NCBI RefSeq assembly: GCF_041902845.1
Contig: NZ_CP159486.1
Location: 3,410,001-3,474,000 of the forward strand
Direction of reading: 5' to 3'
DNA: 64,000 bases
Origin: Limibacterium fermenti
GTDB taxonomy: Bacteria; Bacteroidota; Bacteroidia; Bacteroidales; Dysgonomonadaceae
The translations under genes and the position numbers were made by a program. How positions within the stretch are numbered: the first letter of the stretch is position 1; each line of letters begins with the position of its first letter. Shown piece after piece: positions 25,054 through 33,365 of the stretch. Under the pieces are notes generated by a model. It ran no database searches, was not told the DNA's origin, and worked only from the letters and a program-made list of their open reading frames with translations.

Positions 25054-26106
25054 TCACAAATTGTTCTTTTTTAGCTTTTCACGATACTTTTCGAGCCCCG
25101 ATTCGAATCGTTGCAAGGCATCCTCCATCGTTCCGTGAAACTCTCCGCCGGAAGCGTTCAAATGCCCGCCCCCGCCGAAAAACTCCGCAGCAAATTCGTT
25201 GCAGGCAAAGTTCTTCTGCGAGCGAAATGACAGTTTGATCAGATCATCGTCTTCTCGGATAAACGTCGAGAAAATAATATTCTTAATGCTCAGCGGATAG
25301 TTGACGAATCCTTCGGTGTCGCCTTTGCTGAAATGAAAGGGCTTTTGATCTTCTCTCGAAAGATAAATGAGCGCGGCATGGCTTTCGGGATAAATCTTCA
25401 TCCGTTGCGAGAGAGTGAAACCCAACAGCCGGAAACGGTTTTCGGAATAATTGTTATACACATTCGAGTAAATGGCGTCTTTATCGATATTCTTCCGAAG
25501 CAACAAACTGATAATCTCATAAATCTCCGGATTGCTCGAATTATAGGTAAACGCTCCCGTATCGGTCATCATGCCGCAATAGATACAGGCAGCCTCCTCG
25601 GGGGTCAAACCTTCATATTCCCCCATCTGAAACAAGAGCCGGAAAATCAGTTCGCTCGTCGAGGAAATCTCCGGATGCGAAACCGTCACATCAAACAACG
25701 TATCGGGATACGGATGATGATCGATGAGCACTTTCTGCGCCGGAGAAGCGGCAATCACCGGCCCGATGTCTCCGACCCTTTTCAAGATATTGTAATCGAG
25801 AGAAAAAATCAAATCGGCTTGCTCGAGATGATGGCGGCCGGCAGCGGAATTATGTTCGTATATAAGGATTTTTTCCGCCCCCTCCATCCATTTAAGGAAG
25901 TACGGAAACGAATTCGGTACCATCACCTCCGCCTTCTTGCCCTGCCTTTGCAAGTACTGGCATAAAGCGAGGGAAGAACCCAATGCATCGCCATCGGGAG
26001 AGAGGTGGGCGGTAATGACAATTTGTCCGGACCGGTCGATGTACTCTTGTATTTGACGGATAGATGCCTCATCAATAATATTCGAGACAGATGCTGTATA
26101 ACTCAT
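25054..26106 (-). CDS. DHH/DHHA1 phosphoesterase (NrnA-like)
   Basis: A 350-residue manganese phosphoesterase. The DHH domain shows SPDGDALGSS (36-45), IDHHPYPD (about 128-135) and GMMTDTGAF. The DHHA1 domain ends in GGGHLNASGG (about 311-320). This set is that of NrnA-type enzymes, which degrade 2-5 nt oligoribonucleotides or cyclic dinucleotide products and may dephosphorylate pAp. The enzyme is cytosolic. It has its own promoter (TACTTTTG at 26136-26143) in the short gap after comEC. Confidence 0.92.
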   Translation of the reverse strand: MSYTASVSNIIDEASIRQIQEYIDRSGQIVITAHLSPDGDALGSSLALCQYLQRQGKKAEVMVPNSFPYFLKWMEGAEKILIYEHNSAAGRHHLEQADLIFSLDYNILKRVGDIGPVIAASPAQKVLIDHHPYPDTLFDVTVSHPEISSTSELIFRLLFQMGEYEGLTPEEAACIYCGMMTDTGAFTYNSSNPEIYEIISLLLRKNIDKDAIYSNVYNNYSENRFRLLGFTLSQRMKIYPESHAALIYLSREDQKPFHFSKGDTEGFVNYPLSIKNIIFSTFIREDDDLIKLSFRSQKNFACNEFAAEFFGGGGHLNASGGEFHGTMEDALQRFESGLEKYREKLKKNNL

Positions 26107-26135
26107 ATTTTGCGGATGTTTTTTTAGGATGAATG

Positions 26136-26143
26136 CAAAAGTA
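26136..26143 (-). promoter_or_regulatory. -7 box TACTTTTG of the DHH gene
   Basis: Minus-strand TAnnTTTG match 30 bases upstream of the ATG at 26106. Confidence 0.55.
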
Positions 26144-26175
26144 CTACAAATTTAGCACATACGCCCCTTTTTTCG

Positions 26176-27753
26176 TCACATCATGTACCGGGATAACAGG
26201 AAAATCAATGCGGCAGACAACGCGATAAAGGCAGAACGTGCACGCGGGCGTATGAAAAACGAAGTTATCATCAATATAAAAACATACAGGCAGAAGACCT
26301 GCACAAAAGAAATATGGACCCCGGAGAGTTGCGATAACGGGAGGGATTCGACCCAATATACCGATTGCAGCGTCCCGTCGATAAGCGCTTGTACGATGTG
26401 GGTACAGACCGTAAATAGCCGGTCGAAAAAAGGAATATGCCACTGCAAGCAGAAAAACAACGGGATCAATGGAAAAACGGCATACGTAATCAGTGTCGTG
26501 AGCGGGACAATAACCAGGTTCGCCAGAAAGAAATACGTAGGGAACGTGCCGAAATAATAAAGGACCAAGGGGAAGACACCCAGTTGGGCGGCTAATGAAA
26601 TCGTTGCCAAGTTCCGCACAGATCGTTTAAATCGATTTTCTACGGGGAATAATGCGTTCAATTTCGGTTGAAAGAACAAGATGGCGAAGACAGAGGCAAA
26701 GCTCATTTGAAACCCGACATCGAACAGTCCCGAAGGATGTACGATCAACATCAGGAAAGCTGTTGCGGCCAATGTATTATAATTAAAGCCTTTCCGGCGA
26801 CAGATCTTTCCGACACAATAAATCGTCAGCATCACCCCCGCCCTGACCACCGGCATCGGCAAGCCCGTAACAAAAACATAGAGCCACAGCATCGCGATGA
26901 CCGCCCACTGACGCATCCGGTACTTTCGCCCGGAAGTTCCCAGAAAAGAGAAGAACAAATTGAAGATGACATAAATAATCCCCACGTGAAGTCCGCTCAC
27001 AGCCAATACATGCGCGGTACCCGACACCCGGAAAGCCTCCTGCAAATCGTCTGTCAGAAGAGCTTTATAACCGAGGGTAAGCGCCGAAATAAACGCATAT
27101 GCATCGGGGGATAATTCCAACGAGCGGTAAAACCCGAGAATACCCAACCGGATATGTTGTGCGAGAACGGCGATGCCCTGCTTCTGCCGGCCGGTTTTTT
27201 TCCAATGAGTTTCGGGAATATAGGAAGAGCCGGAGAATCCGTTTATTTGCATATAGCGTACATAATCGAAATCGTCGGGATTTCCCAGATTCCGGAACGG
27301 TTGCATCGTGCATGAAAAAACAATCTCCTCGCCGGGAGACAAGCTGCGTGCTTCGGCGTTTTTTTGTAAATACAACACCACATTCTTCCGAACCGGTACG
27401 GAGACCGCAATATTACAGGCCATCGATTTCGGCTTTTCCTGAGGAATATCGGAAACGTACCCCATATAGGTCGTTTGTTCCGGAGGAAAAGAAAATTCCG
27501 TATGCTCTTCCCAAAGACGGCAAGAGACTGTCGCAATAAAGAACAGAAAAAGCATCGTTCCCGCGCCGAAAAGCCAACGGAAAGGATACGGATTGAAGGA
27601 AGAAAAAACAATGGCGAGTAGCATCGCCCCTATCCCGGCCAGACCGATCCAGAAGAAGCAGGAGAAAGCATGCACCTGAGAAGCGGTAAGAATGCCCGCT
27701 ACAACAGGCAGCAATAGATAGAAAAAAGGGATTTTCCCCCGGAGCGCATTCAT
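26176..27753 (-). CDS. comEC: ComEC/Rec2-type DNA uptake channel protein
   Basis: A polytopic inner-membrane protein (525 residues from the chosen ATG). The N-terminal DUF4131 part has two or three helices and an OB-like segment. The Competence domain carries the signature GTAHVLAVSGLHVGI in the middle, followed by about eight hydrophobic helices. The C-terminal metallo-beta-lactamase domain of longer ComEC proteins is absent, as is common in Bacteroidota. ATG 27753 is preferred because the longer frame would need a TTG. ComEC passes single-stranded DNA into the cytosol during transformation; competence here is inferred only. Confidence 0.88.
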   Translation of the reverse strand: MNALRGKIPFFYLLLPVVAGILTASQVHAFSCFFWIGLAGIGAMLLAIVFSSFNPYPFRWLFGAGTMLFLFFIATVSCRLWEEHTEFSFPPEQTTYMGYVSDIPQEKPKSMACNIAVSVPVRKNVVLYLQKNAEARSLSPGEEIVFSCTMQPFRNLGNPDDFDYVRYMQINGFSGSSYIPETHWKKTGRQKQGIAVLAQHIRLGILGFYRSLELSPDAYAFISALTLGYKALLTDDLQEAFRVSGTAHVLAVSGLHVGIIYVIFNLFFSFLGTSGRKYRMRQWAVIAMLWLYVFVTGLPMPVVRAGVMLTIYCVGKICRRKGFNYNTLAATAFLMLIVHPSGLFDVGFQMSFASVFAILFFQPKLNALFPVENRFKRSVRNLATISLAAQLGVFPLVLYYFGTFPTYFFLANLVIVPLTTLITYAVFPLIPLFFCLQWHIPFFDRLFTVCTHIVQALIDGTLQSVYWVESLPLSQLSGVHISFVQVFCLYVFILMITSFFIRPRARSAFIALSAALIFLLSRYMM

Positions 27754-27815
27754 ATCGTTATGATACCCGCCGTACTTCAGGCTCTGCAACTGAGGCTGTA
27801 ATAAAAGTTGTTATT

Positions 27816-27859
27816 AAAATCTGCGTTCTGCGAAAATCCGCGCAATCTGCAAGAGATCA
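27816..27859. repeat. CTGCG-rich dispersed repeat, copy 1
   Basis: Sequence between the rpe stop and comEC start containing ATCTGCG, TTCTGCG and CAATCTGC at short intervals. Its reverse complement closely matches 56884-56912, including GGATTTTCGCAGAA. Confidence 0.55.
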
Positions 27860-27947
27860 TGTACAAATCGCAAATAGAATCATTTCTATTTTTACTTTTG
27901 AGACAGTCTCAGGGCAAGAATGGAAGGGCGAAGCCGGGGGGATACTC

Positions 27948-28598
27948 CTATAATTGCTTCAACCGGTGAATCGTCTCTACCGGATTATCGGAATTAAAGA
28001 TAAAACTTCCCGCTACCAACACATCGGCACCGGCATCTACCAACTGTTTGCCGGTTTCGAGATTCACGCCTCCATCGACTTGTATCAAGACGGACGGCTT
28101 TTTCCGTAAGATCATTTCTTTGAGCCTCGATACTTTGGCGAGGGTGTTTTCAATAAACCGCTGTCCGCCAAAGCCCGGATTAACCGACATCAGCAGCACC
28201 ATATCCACATCGAGGAGAATATCTTCGAGTAACGCAACCGGCGTATGGGGGTTGAGCGTGACGGCTGCCTGCATGCCTTTATCTTTAATGGCATGTACCA
28301 CCCGGTGGAGATGCGTGCAGGCTTCGTAATGCACGTTCATCGTACGCACGCCGCAGCCGGCGATTTCATCGATAAATTTCTCCGGCTGGACAATCATCAG
28401 ATGCGCATCCAACAGTTTATCGGTTTTTTCTTTCAATCGTTTGATAATAGGAAAGCCAAAGGAGATATTCGGAACAAACACCCCGTCCATAATATCGAGA
28501 TGAATCCAATCCGCTTCACTGCGGTTAAGCATTTCAATATCTTCTTCCAGATTAAGGAAGTTTGCCGAAAGTAGCGAAGGCGCTATCAAGGTACTCAT
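27948..28598 (-). CDS. rpe: ribulose-phosphate 3-epimerase
   Basis: Interconverts ribulose-5-phosphate and xylulose-5-phosphate in the pentose phosphate pathway. The TIM-barrel protein starts MSTLIAPSLLSANFLNLE and has the metal-site motif HLDIMDGVFVPNISFG (about residues 32-47), MLIVQPEKF, the loop SVNPGFGGQRF and the phosphate-binding end VDGGVNLETG plus AGSFIF. A second ATG six bases upstream is also possible; the inner one is chosen because it matches the usual N-terminus. The -7 box TATCTTTG is 22 bases upstream of that start. Confidence 0.96.
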   Translation of the reverse strand: MSTLIAPSLLSANFLNLEEDIEMLNRSEADWIHLDIMDGVFVPNISFGFPIIKRLKEKTDKLLDAHLMIVQPEKFIDEIAGCGVRTMNVHYEACTHLHRVVHAIKDKGMQAAVTLNPHTPVALLEDILLDVDMVLLMSVNPGFGGQRFIENTLAKVSRLKEMILRKKPSVLIQVDGGVNLETGKQLVDAGADVLVAGSFIFNSDNPVETIHRLKQL

Positions 28599-28619
28599 AA
28601 GCATTTGTTTTTAGATGTT

Positions 28620-28627
28620 CAAAGATA
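28620..28627 (-). promoter_or_regulatory. rpe -7 box TATCTTTG
   Basis: Exact consensus on the minus strand, leaving a leader of only about 10-15 bases before the rpe start. Confidence 0.7.
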
Positions 28628-28690
28628 AAGAAAAAAATAATACCGTATCCACTTCCGGATATGTTTTAGCGAAGGCGCCGCGCCCTTACT

Positions 28691-28720
28691 CCGTCAAACG
28701 GCGCAGAACAGTTAAACGGG
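28691..28720. repeat. dispersed hairpin repeat, copy 2
   Basis: CCGTCAAACGGC, a short spacer and GTTAAACGGG. The arms resemble copy 3 at 44790. The stop codon of ispD (28712-28714) is inside the right arm. Confidence 0.55.
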
Positions 28721-29407
28721 CTCATCCCCTTTACGTTTTAAATAGTTCGCTATTTCCAGATCGAAAGACGACGTGATTTTGATATTCCTCTCGTCGCCCG
28801 GCACCAATCGTATTTTTATTCCCGCCCTTTCGGCTACCGAGGCATCATCGGTAAAGGAAGGATCATCGGGAACTTGATAAGCCTGCTTGAGACGTTCCGC
28901 CGGAAAGACCTGCGGCGTTTGGACGATCTTCAACGCGGCCCTGTTGACCGGCTCGCTTCCGCCGGCGGTGAGGCGGCGCACACTGTTCGGTTCGTCGATT
29001 ACCGGAATCGCCCCGCAATCGTGCTCAAAAGCCGTTTCATAGCATCGTCCGATAACCGATCCGGAAACAAAAGGACGGGCAGCATCGTGAATGCCGACGG
29101 TTTCCTCTTCCGAAATAAGTTCCAGGCCATTTTTCACCGATTGAAACCGCGAGTCGCCGCCGATAGCGACTTCATGGGCGATAGAAAAACGATATTGGGC
29201 GCACAATTCCTCCCACAGCAAGGTATAGCCGACGGGCAATATCAACACAATGCGCAGGCGGTAATCGAAACGGTAAAATGCCTCGATGGTATGCATCAGC
29301 ATCGGCTTGGTTCCGATCGTGCAAAACTGTTTGGGCAAATCACTCCCGGCACGAAGTCCTTTCCCCCCGGCGACGATAATGACGCTGTATTTCTTTTCCG
29401 GTATCAT
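28712..29407 (-). CDS. ispD: 2-C-methyl-D-erythritol 4-phosphate cytidylyltransferase
   Basis: Third step of the MEP isoprenoid pathway: couples MEP to CTP giving CDP-ME. The 231-residue protein has the nucleotide-binding loop VAGGKGLRAGSDLPKQF (about 12-28), GGDSRFQSVKNGL, IHDAARPFVS, VQTPQVFP and TDDASVAE, the standard family blocks. It shows that isoprenoids are made from MEP precursors, which also feed the carotenoid genes at 50-53 kb. xseB is directly upstream (3 bases between its stop and the ispD ATG). Confidence 0.95.
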   Translation of the reverse strand: MIPEKKYSVIIVAGGKGLRAGSDLPKQFCTIGTKPMLMHTIEAFYRFDYRLRIVLILPVGYTLLWEELCAQYRFSIAHEVAIGGDSRFQSVKNGLELISEEETVGIHDAARPFVSGSVIGRCYETAFEHDCGAIPVIDEPNSVRRLTAGGSEPVNRAALKIVQTPQVFPAERLKQAYQVPDDPSFTDDASVAERAGIKIRLVPGDERNIKITSSFDLEIANYLKRKGDEPV

Positions 29408-29409
29408 TG

Positions 29410-29601
29410 TTACGAAATATCCTCCAGTATTTTTTGCAACTCGCTATCGGTTTTGGTCAACTTCTCTTTACAAAAAGTAATCAATTCCGATGCCCGTTTA
29501 ACCTTATCCGTCAAGGCATCGACATCCAAATCGCCCGATTCGATGGCGTTGACAATTCCTTCCAGCTCTTTCTTTGCTTGGGTATATGTTTGTTTTTCCA
29601 T
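29410..29601 (-). CDS. xseB: exodeoxyribonuclease VII small subunit
   Basis: A 63-residue helical-hairpin protein starting MEKQTYTQAKKELEGIVNAI and continuing ESGDLDVDALTDKVKRASEL, the conserved XseB pattern. It forms a complex with XseA that degrades single-stranded DNA from both ends. Separated from xseA by a 69-base spacer built of 7-bp units rather than by the usual overlap, while ispD follows almost directly. Confidence 0.93.
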   Translation of the reverse strand: MEKQTYTQAKKELEGIVNAIESGDLDVDALTDKVKRASELITFCKEKLTKTDSELQKILEDIS

Positions 29602-29612
29602 TTATTTTCAGC

Positions 29613-29675
29613 TATCCACTATCCGTAATTAGTAATTTGTATTTTGTAATTTGTATTTTGTAATTTGTAATCAGT
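29613..29675. repeat. 7-bp phased degenerate repeat, locus 2
   Basis: Nine contiguous heptamers: TATCCAC, TATCCGT, AATTAGT, AATTTGT, ATTTTGT, AATTTGT, ATTTTGT, AATTTGT, AATCAGT. The last unit holds the xseA stop codon (29671-29673). It fills the xseA-xseB gap. Confidence 0.7.
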
Positions 29676-30927
29676 TCCCGGTAGAAGTTTTCACCTCCGA
29701 TAACACGGTACCGTCTGCGAAACGGGTCGACAGGCACTCTCCCGGCGACAACTCCCGAATTGATTTTATAATCTTCCCGTCTTTCAAAGTGAGGGTGTAT
29801 CCCCGTTTCAGGATATTTTCGGGCGAAACCATCCGGATATATTGCTCGTTTGTACTTACAAAGTGGACTCCCCGCTCCATCATACGCTTTGCGGAAGAAG
29901 CCAATTGCCGCCCCATCTGCAAGACAAAGGATGACTCCCGCTGCAACAACACGTTCGACACATGCACCACGTCTTTGGAAAAAGAAAACAACTCCGATTG
30001 CTCTTTTTGCAAAATCGTCCGGCTCTCGCGCACAACCCGATCCTCTAAATCCAGCAGTTGCCGGGCGGTTTCGGTCACACGGGTAATGAAAAATTCGGCT
30101 ACGGCCGTCGGCGTTTTCGCCCGCGTATGAGCCACCGCATCGAGCACCGTCACATCGCGTTCGTGACCGATGCCGCTGACGACAGGCAACGGAAACTGGG
30201 CACAGTTGGTAGCCAGCAAATACGAATCGAAACAACTCAGCTCCGACGTAGCCCCTCCACCGCGGATAATGGCTACCGCATCGAACAACTCCCGATGGAG
30301 GTATATCCGTTCCAGTGCATCGATAATGGACTGCTCGCTTTTTTCACCCTGCATGATGGCCGGGAAGAGCTTGGTATAAAAAACAAATCCCGCCGGATTG
30401 TTTTCCAGTTGATCGTGAAAATCACCGTATCCGGCTGCGGTAGGTGACGAAATAACCGCAATGCGATTCGCCGGTTCCGCCAACGTAAGTTCTTTGTTTA
30501 ACGTCAGCACGCCCTCTTCTTCCAATTGTTTCAGTACCCGCTGACGGTTGCGCGCCATTTCGCCCACGGTAAACGAAGGATCGATATCGACCACCGTCAA
30601 CGAATAGCCGTACAACTCGTGGAAATCGACCGACACGGAAACTAGAACATTGAGTCCGGAGGTAAAAGCCTGTCCCGTTTCCGCTTCAAAATAAACGGAC
30701 AGCATTTGAAAAACGTTCGACCAGATAATGCCCCGCGCCCGGGCGACAATCGATTGCGTCACCGGGTCTTTCTCCACAAATTCGAGATAACAATGCCCTT
30801 TTTGATTCCTGCGCACGTCGCTCGTTTCCGCACGCAGCCAGTATGTATCGGGCAAGGATTCGCGGATGGCAGCCTTTACCGCACCGTTTAACTCGGAAAG
30901 TGAAAAAGAAGTCGTCGATGTATTCAT
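29671..30927 (-). CDS. xseA: exodeoxyribonuclease VII large subunit
   Basis: The catalytic subunit, 418 residues. An N-terminal OB-fold binds DNA (about 1-110, with YWLRAETSDVRRNQKGHCYLEF). The central catalytic domain has PTAAGYGDFHDQL, the block IIRGGGATSELSCFDSY and GIGHERDVTVLDAVAHTRAKTPTA. A coiled-coil segment and the final beta unit LKRGYTLTLKDGKII follow. The start overlaps the S8 protease stop by four bases (ATGA). Length is normal. Confidence 0.96.
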   Translation of the reverse strand: MNTSTTSFSLSELNGAVKAAIRESLPDTYWLRAETSDVRRNQKGHCYLEFVEKDPVTQSIVARARGIIWSNVFQMLSVYFEAETGQAFTSGLNVLVSVSVDFHELYGYSLTVVDIDPSFTVGEMARNRQRVLKQLEEEGVLTLNKELTLAEPANRIAVISSPTAAGYGDFHDQLENNPAGFVFYTKLFPAIMQGEKSEQSIIDALERIYLHRELFDAVAIIRGGGATSELSCFDSYLLATNCAQFPLPVVSGIGHERDVTVLDAVAHTRAKTPTAVAEFFITRVTETARQLLDLEDRVVRESRTILQKEQSELFSFSKDVVHVSNVLLQRESSFVLQMGRQLASSAKRMMERGVHFVSTNEQYIRMVSPENILKRGYTLTLKDGKIIKSIRELSPGECLSTRFADGTVLSEVKTSTGN

Positions 30928-32576
30928 AGCGCTATCCGGTAAGTCTGTTGGCTGAACGGGTCGGAAACGGTAAAGAAGAGCGATCGATTGGTTTTCCGGA
31001 CTTCTTTCGACAGGGGGATCCGCACGGTATCCTCTTTCTCAAAAGCGACATCCGCCAGCACATTGCCCGCCTCATCCAGCACCTTAACGGCATACGCATC
31101 GAAAGAATATTCCGGATTCCTCAAGGTTATCGTATAGCTTTTTCCCGAAAAATCAGGCCGGATATTCCAGCCCCCCTCTTCCACCTTGCGGGAATAAGGG
31201 CGCAGGGTTTGCAATACTTCGACCATCGCCTTCCCGAAGTCGGGAATCCCGTACCCGTATATCGTGTCGGGTGCCGAGTATCGATTGGCAGAGCGTTTAA
31301 CGATATCGACCAGCGTATCGCGGTGCAAAAACGGATTGACCGACCATAACGATGTCATCAATCCCGCCAAAAAAGGCGACGACAACGACGTGCCGTTGGT
31401 CGTCCCGATGCGACCGTTATAGCCGACAGTAACGGTTGCTTTGCCGATCGATACCAAATCGGGCTTCACACGCCCATTGGCAGAAGGACCTCGGGAACTA
31501 AACGAAGCAATGAGGCTATCGGTTCCCACCGCCCCTACGGTAATCACCTTCCGGGCATCGCCGGGCGCCGTGATTTTACGCCAAGGCTTGTTTCCTTCAT
31601 TTCCCGCGCTGACGATGACCAGCATTCCTTTGTCGTACGCTTTATCGGCCGCCAGCGACATCAGGGAACGATCGCCGGTAAGATCGGCATGCGTATAATT
31701 TAACGACTCATCATCAAAATCGTTATATCCGAGCGACGTATTGATGACATCGACCCCTACGCTGTCGGCATATTCCGCAGCGCGCAACCAATAATCTTCT
31801 TCTACAGGATACTCGCCCGTCACATCTTCCGAGCGGAGCAACCAAAACGAAGCTTCGGGCGAAGCCCCCACCATGCGGCGCGGCTCTAAAACGGCCATGG
31901 TCGACAACACTTTCGTGCCGTGATCATTGGCCGAAAACAGACAGCCTGTCGGCACAAAGTCGGCAAATCCGGCTAACCGGGTCTCCGCAAAATATGGAAT
32001 GACATCGTAATTGGTAAATCCGGCATCGATAACCCCCACTTGTAACCCTTTTCCCTGAAACCCGCCCAGTAAAAGCTTTCGCGCATTGTGCACGCCAAAT
32101 TGCGCATCGGTCAGTCCGAAATAAGAGTGATCGGCCGTAACGGGCGGACAATCCGTTTTTTCCAGACGGGGACGATAGCGGGACTCCTGGTGTCGCGCAC
32201 GCCCTCTCCACACATATTTTACAGAGTCGATAAACGGAAGCGCAGCAATGGACTCTATGCGTGCGCTGTCGGGGACCTCCACCACCATCGTACGAAACCA
32301 TTTGCTGAAAGAAACCACTTTTCCTCCGGCGTGCGACATTTGTATAAAATAATCGGCCGAAATAGGGAAGTCGGTCGAGTCGATAGCGACTCCCTGCCGC
32401 TTCTTCCGCTCGATGGCTTTACGGGAGAGAAAGGCGTCGGGATCAGCGGCAGAGTAATCTCCGCTTCCTTTATCGCTAAGGTAGACGCGAAACTTATACT
32501 GCAAGGGGATCTGCTGCCCCACAGCGCAGACGATGGAAAGAAAAACAATACTGATGGTCGTAAACAAAAATCGCAT
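30924..32576 (-). CDS. secreted S8 (subtilisin-like) serine protease
   Basis: A 550-residue exported protease with signal peptide MRFLFTTISIVFLSIVCAVG cleaved near residue 20-22. A propeptide-like region (about 22-150) precedes the catalytic domain with Asp184 (VGVIDAGF), His219 (NDHGTKV), the oxyanion Asn326 (SAGNEG) and Ser397 (GTSLSSP). A beta-rich C-terminal domain (about 470-550) follows; it does not clearly resemble the type IX sorting signal. The protein is probably periplasmic or outer-surface. Coupled translation with xseA through an ATGA overlap is odd given the unrelated functions, but the order may be conserved in the group. Confidence 0.92.
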   Translation of the reverse strand: MRFLFTTISIVFLSIVCAVGQQIPLQYKFRVYLSDKGSGDYSAADPDAFLSRKAIERKKRQGVAIDSTDFPISADYFIQMSHAGGKVVSFSKWFRTMVVEVPDSARIESIAALPFIDSVKYVWRGRARHQESRYRPRLEKTDCPPVTADHSYFGLTDAQFGVHNARKLLLGGFQGKGLQVGVIDAGFTNYDVIPYFAETRLAGFADFVPTGCLFSANDHGTKVLSTMAVLEPRRMVGASPEASFWLLRSEDVTGEYPVEEDYWLRAAEYADSVGVDVINTSLGYNDFDDESLNYTHADLTGDRSLMSLAADKAYDKGMLVIVSAGNEGNKPWRKITAPGDARKVITVGAVGTDSLIASFSSRGPSANGRVKPDLVSIGKATVTVGYNGRIGTTNGTSLSSPFLAGLMTSLWSVNPFLHRDTLVDIVKRSANRYSAPDTIYGYGIPDFGKAMVEVLQTLRPYSRKVEEGGWNIRPDFSGKSYTITLRNPEYSFDAYAVKVLDEAGNVLADVAFEKEDTVRIPLSKEVRKTNRSLFFTVSDPFSQQTYRIAL

Positions 32577-32662
32577 ACACTATAATTTAAGTCTTCCCCG
32601 GCTCCACCCTCGAATAGAGGTGTAACATAAAAAAAGGAGGCACAGAGTTAGAAGGGAGGCTG

Positions 32663-32863
32663 CTACGGGTGTCGGTCGCGCAGTTTCTGCCGGCGTTTTA
32701 ATATCAAAAATAATACGACGGCAATCACAAGACAACCGCCGACTATGCTGAAAAACTCATTCAGGGTGCCCGACTGCTGATAGCGGGGATAGGCTATAAC
32801 AGCCATGGACAATGTATACACCACCAATACGGCGGGAAGCCAAATATGTTTTTTATTTTTCAC
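32663..32863 (-). CDS. small two-helix membrane protein
   Basis: Not recognised by name. The GTG at 32863 gives 66 residues beginning MKNKKHIWLPAVLVVYTL, with helices at about 8-26 and 36-54 and a basic tail (KRRQKLRDRHP). The longer frame would start at TTG 32887, deep within the flavodoxin gene, so the GTG overlapping the flavodoxin stop is preferred. Co-translation with the flavodoxin suggests a linked role, possibly at the membrane. Confidence 0.6.
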   Translation of the reverse strand: MKNKKHIWLPAVLVVYTLSMAVIAYPRYQQSGTLNEFFSIVGGCLVIAVVLFLILKRRQKLRDRHP

Positions 32864-33347
32864 CGTCGGAATTGATTTTTTCTGCAAACTTTTCTATCTT
32901 TTCTTTGGATAATGCCACCATCAGTTCTTCTTTCAGGACTAACTGCGATGTAATGAATCGCTCCCAAAAAGATAGATTTTCCAATTCGCCCCCGAAATAA
33001 TCACGGGCGACCGCCACCTCGTTCAGTTCTTCAGGAAAAGCATGGTTCAGCTCTTCCTGAGCCTTTTCTCCCGAATACAAGCAATTGATAAACAAACCCA
33101 AACGTTTACGCTTCAATTCTTCGAGGTTTAGCCGGCAAAATTCGGCCACCACCGGCTGGATGGTTCCCCAATGAATGGAGCCTCCGATAATCACCGTATC
33201 GTATGTGGAGATATCCGGGAGGACATTCCTTTCTTTCAGATCACAGATATCCACTTTCCCGCTCATTAACTGAAACAGGTAACGGGCGCTTTTCTTTACC
33301 GTGCCATGACGGGAAGCGTAAACGATAAGGGTGTTATCCATTGCCAT
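32853..33347 (-). CDS. flavodoxin-domain protein (HemG-like)
   Basis: A 164-residue FMN-binding protein. The phosphate-binding start TLIVYASRHGTVKKSARYL (about 6-24) and IIGGSIHWGTIQP (about 53-65) match the flavodoxin-like protoporphyrinogen oxidase HemG and related Bacteroidota proteins. The C-terminal helix region (ERFITSQLVLKEELMVALSKEKIEKF) is longer than in ordinary flavodoxins. HemG activity is possible but unproven; no other haem genes are near. Its stop overlaps the start of a small membrane protein. Confidence 0.82.
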   Translation of the reverse strand: MAMDNTLIVYASRHGTVKKSARYLFQLMSGKVDICDLKERNVLPDISTYDTVIIGGSIHWGTIQPVVAEFCRLNLEELKRKRLGLFINCLYSGEKAQEELNHAFPEELNEVAVARDYFGGELENLSFWERFITSQLVLKEELMVALSKEKIEKFAEKINSDGEK

Positions 33348-33365
33348 GAAAACAATAAAAGATGA

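Noticed and set aside
30924..31170. Type IX secretion sorting domain at the S8 protease C-terminus
   Set aside because: The region is beta-rich, but the conserved pattern of glycine and basic residues of known sorting domains was not seen.
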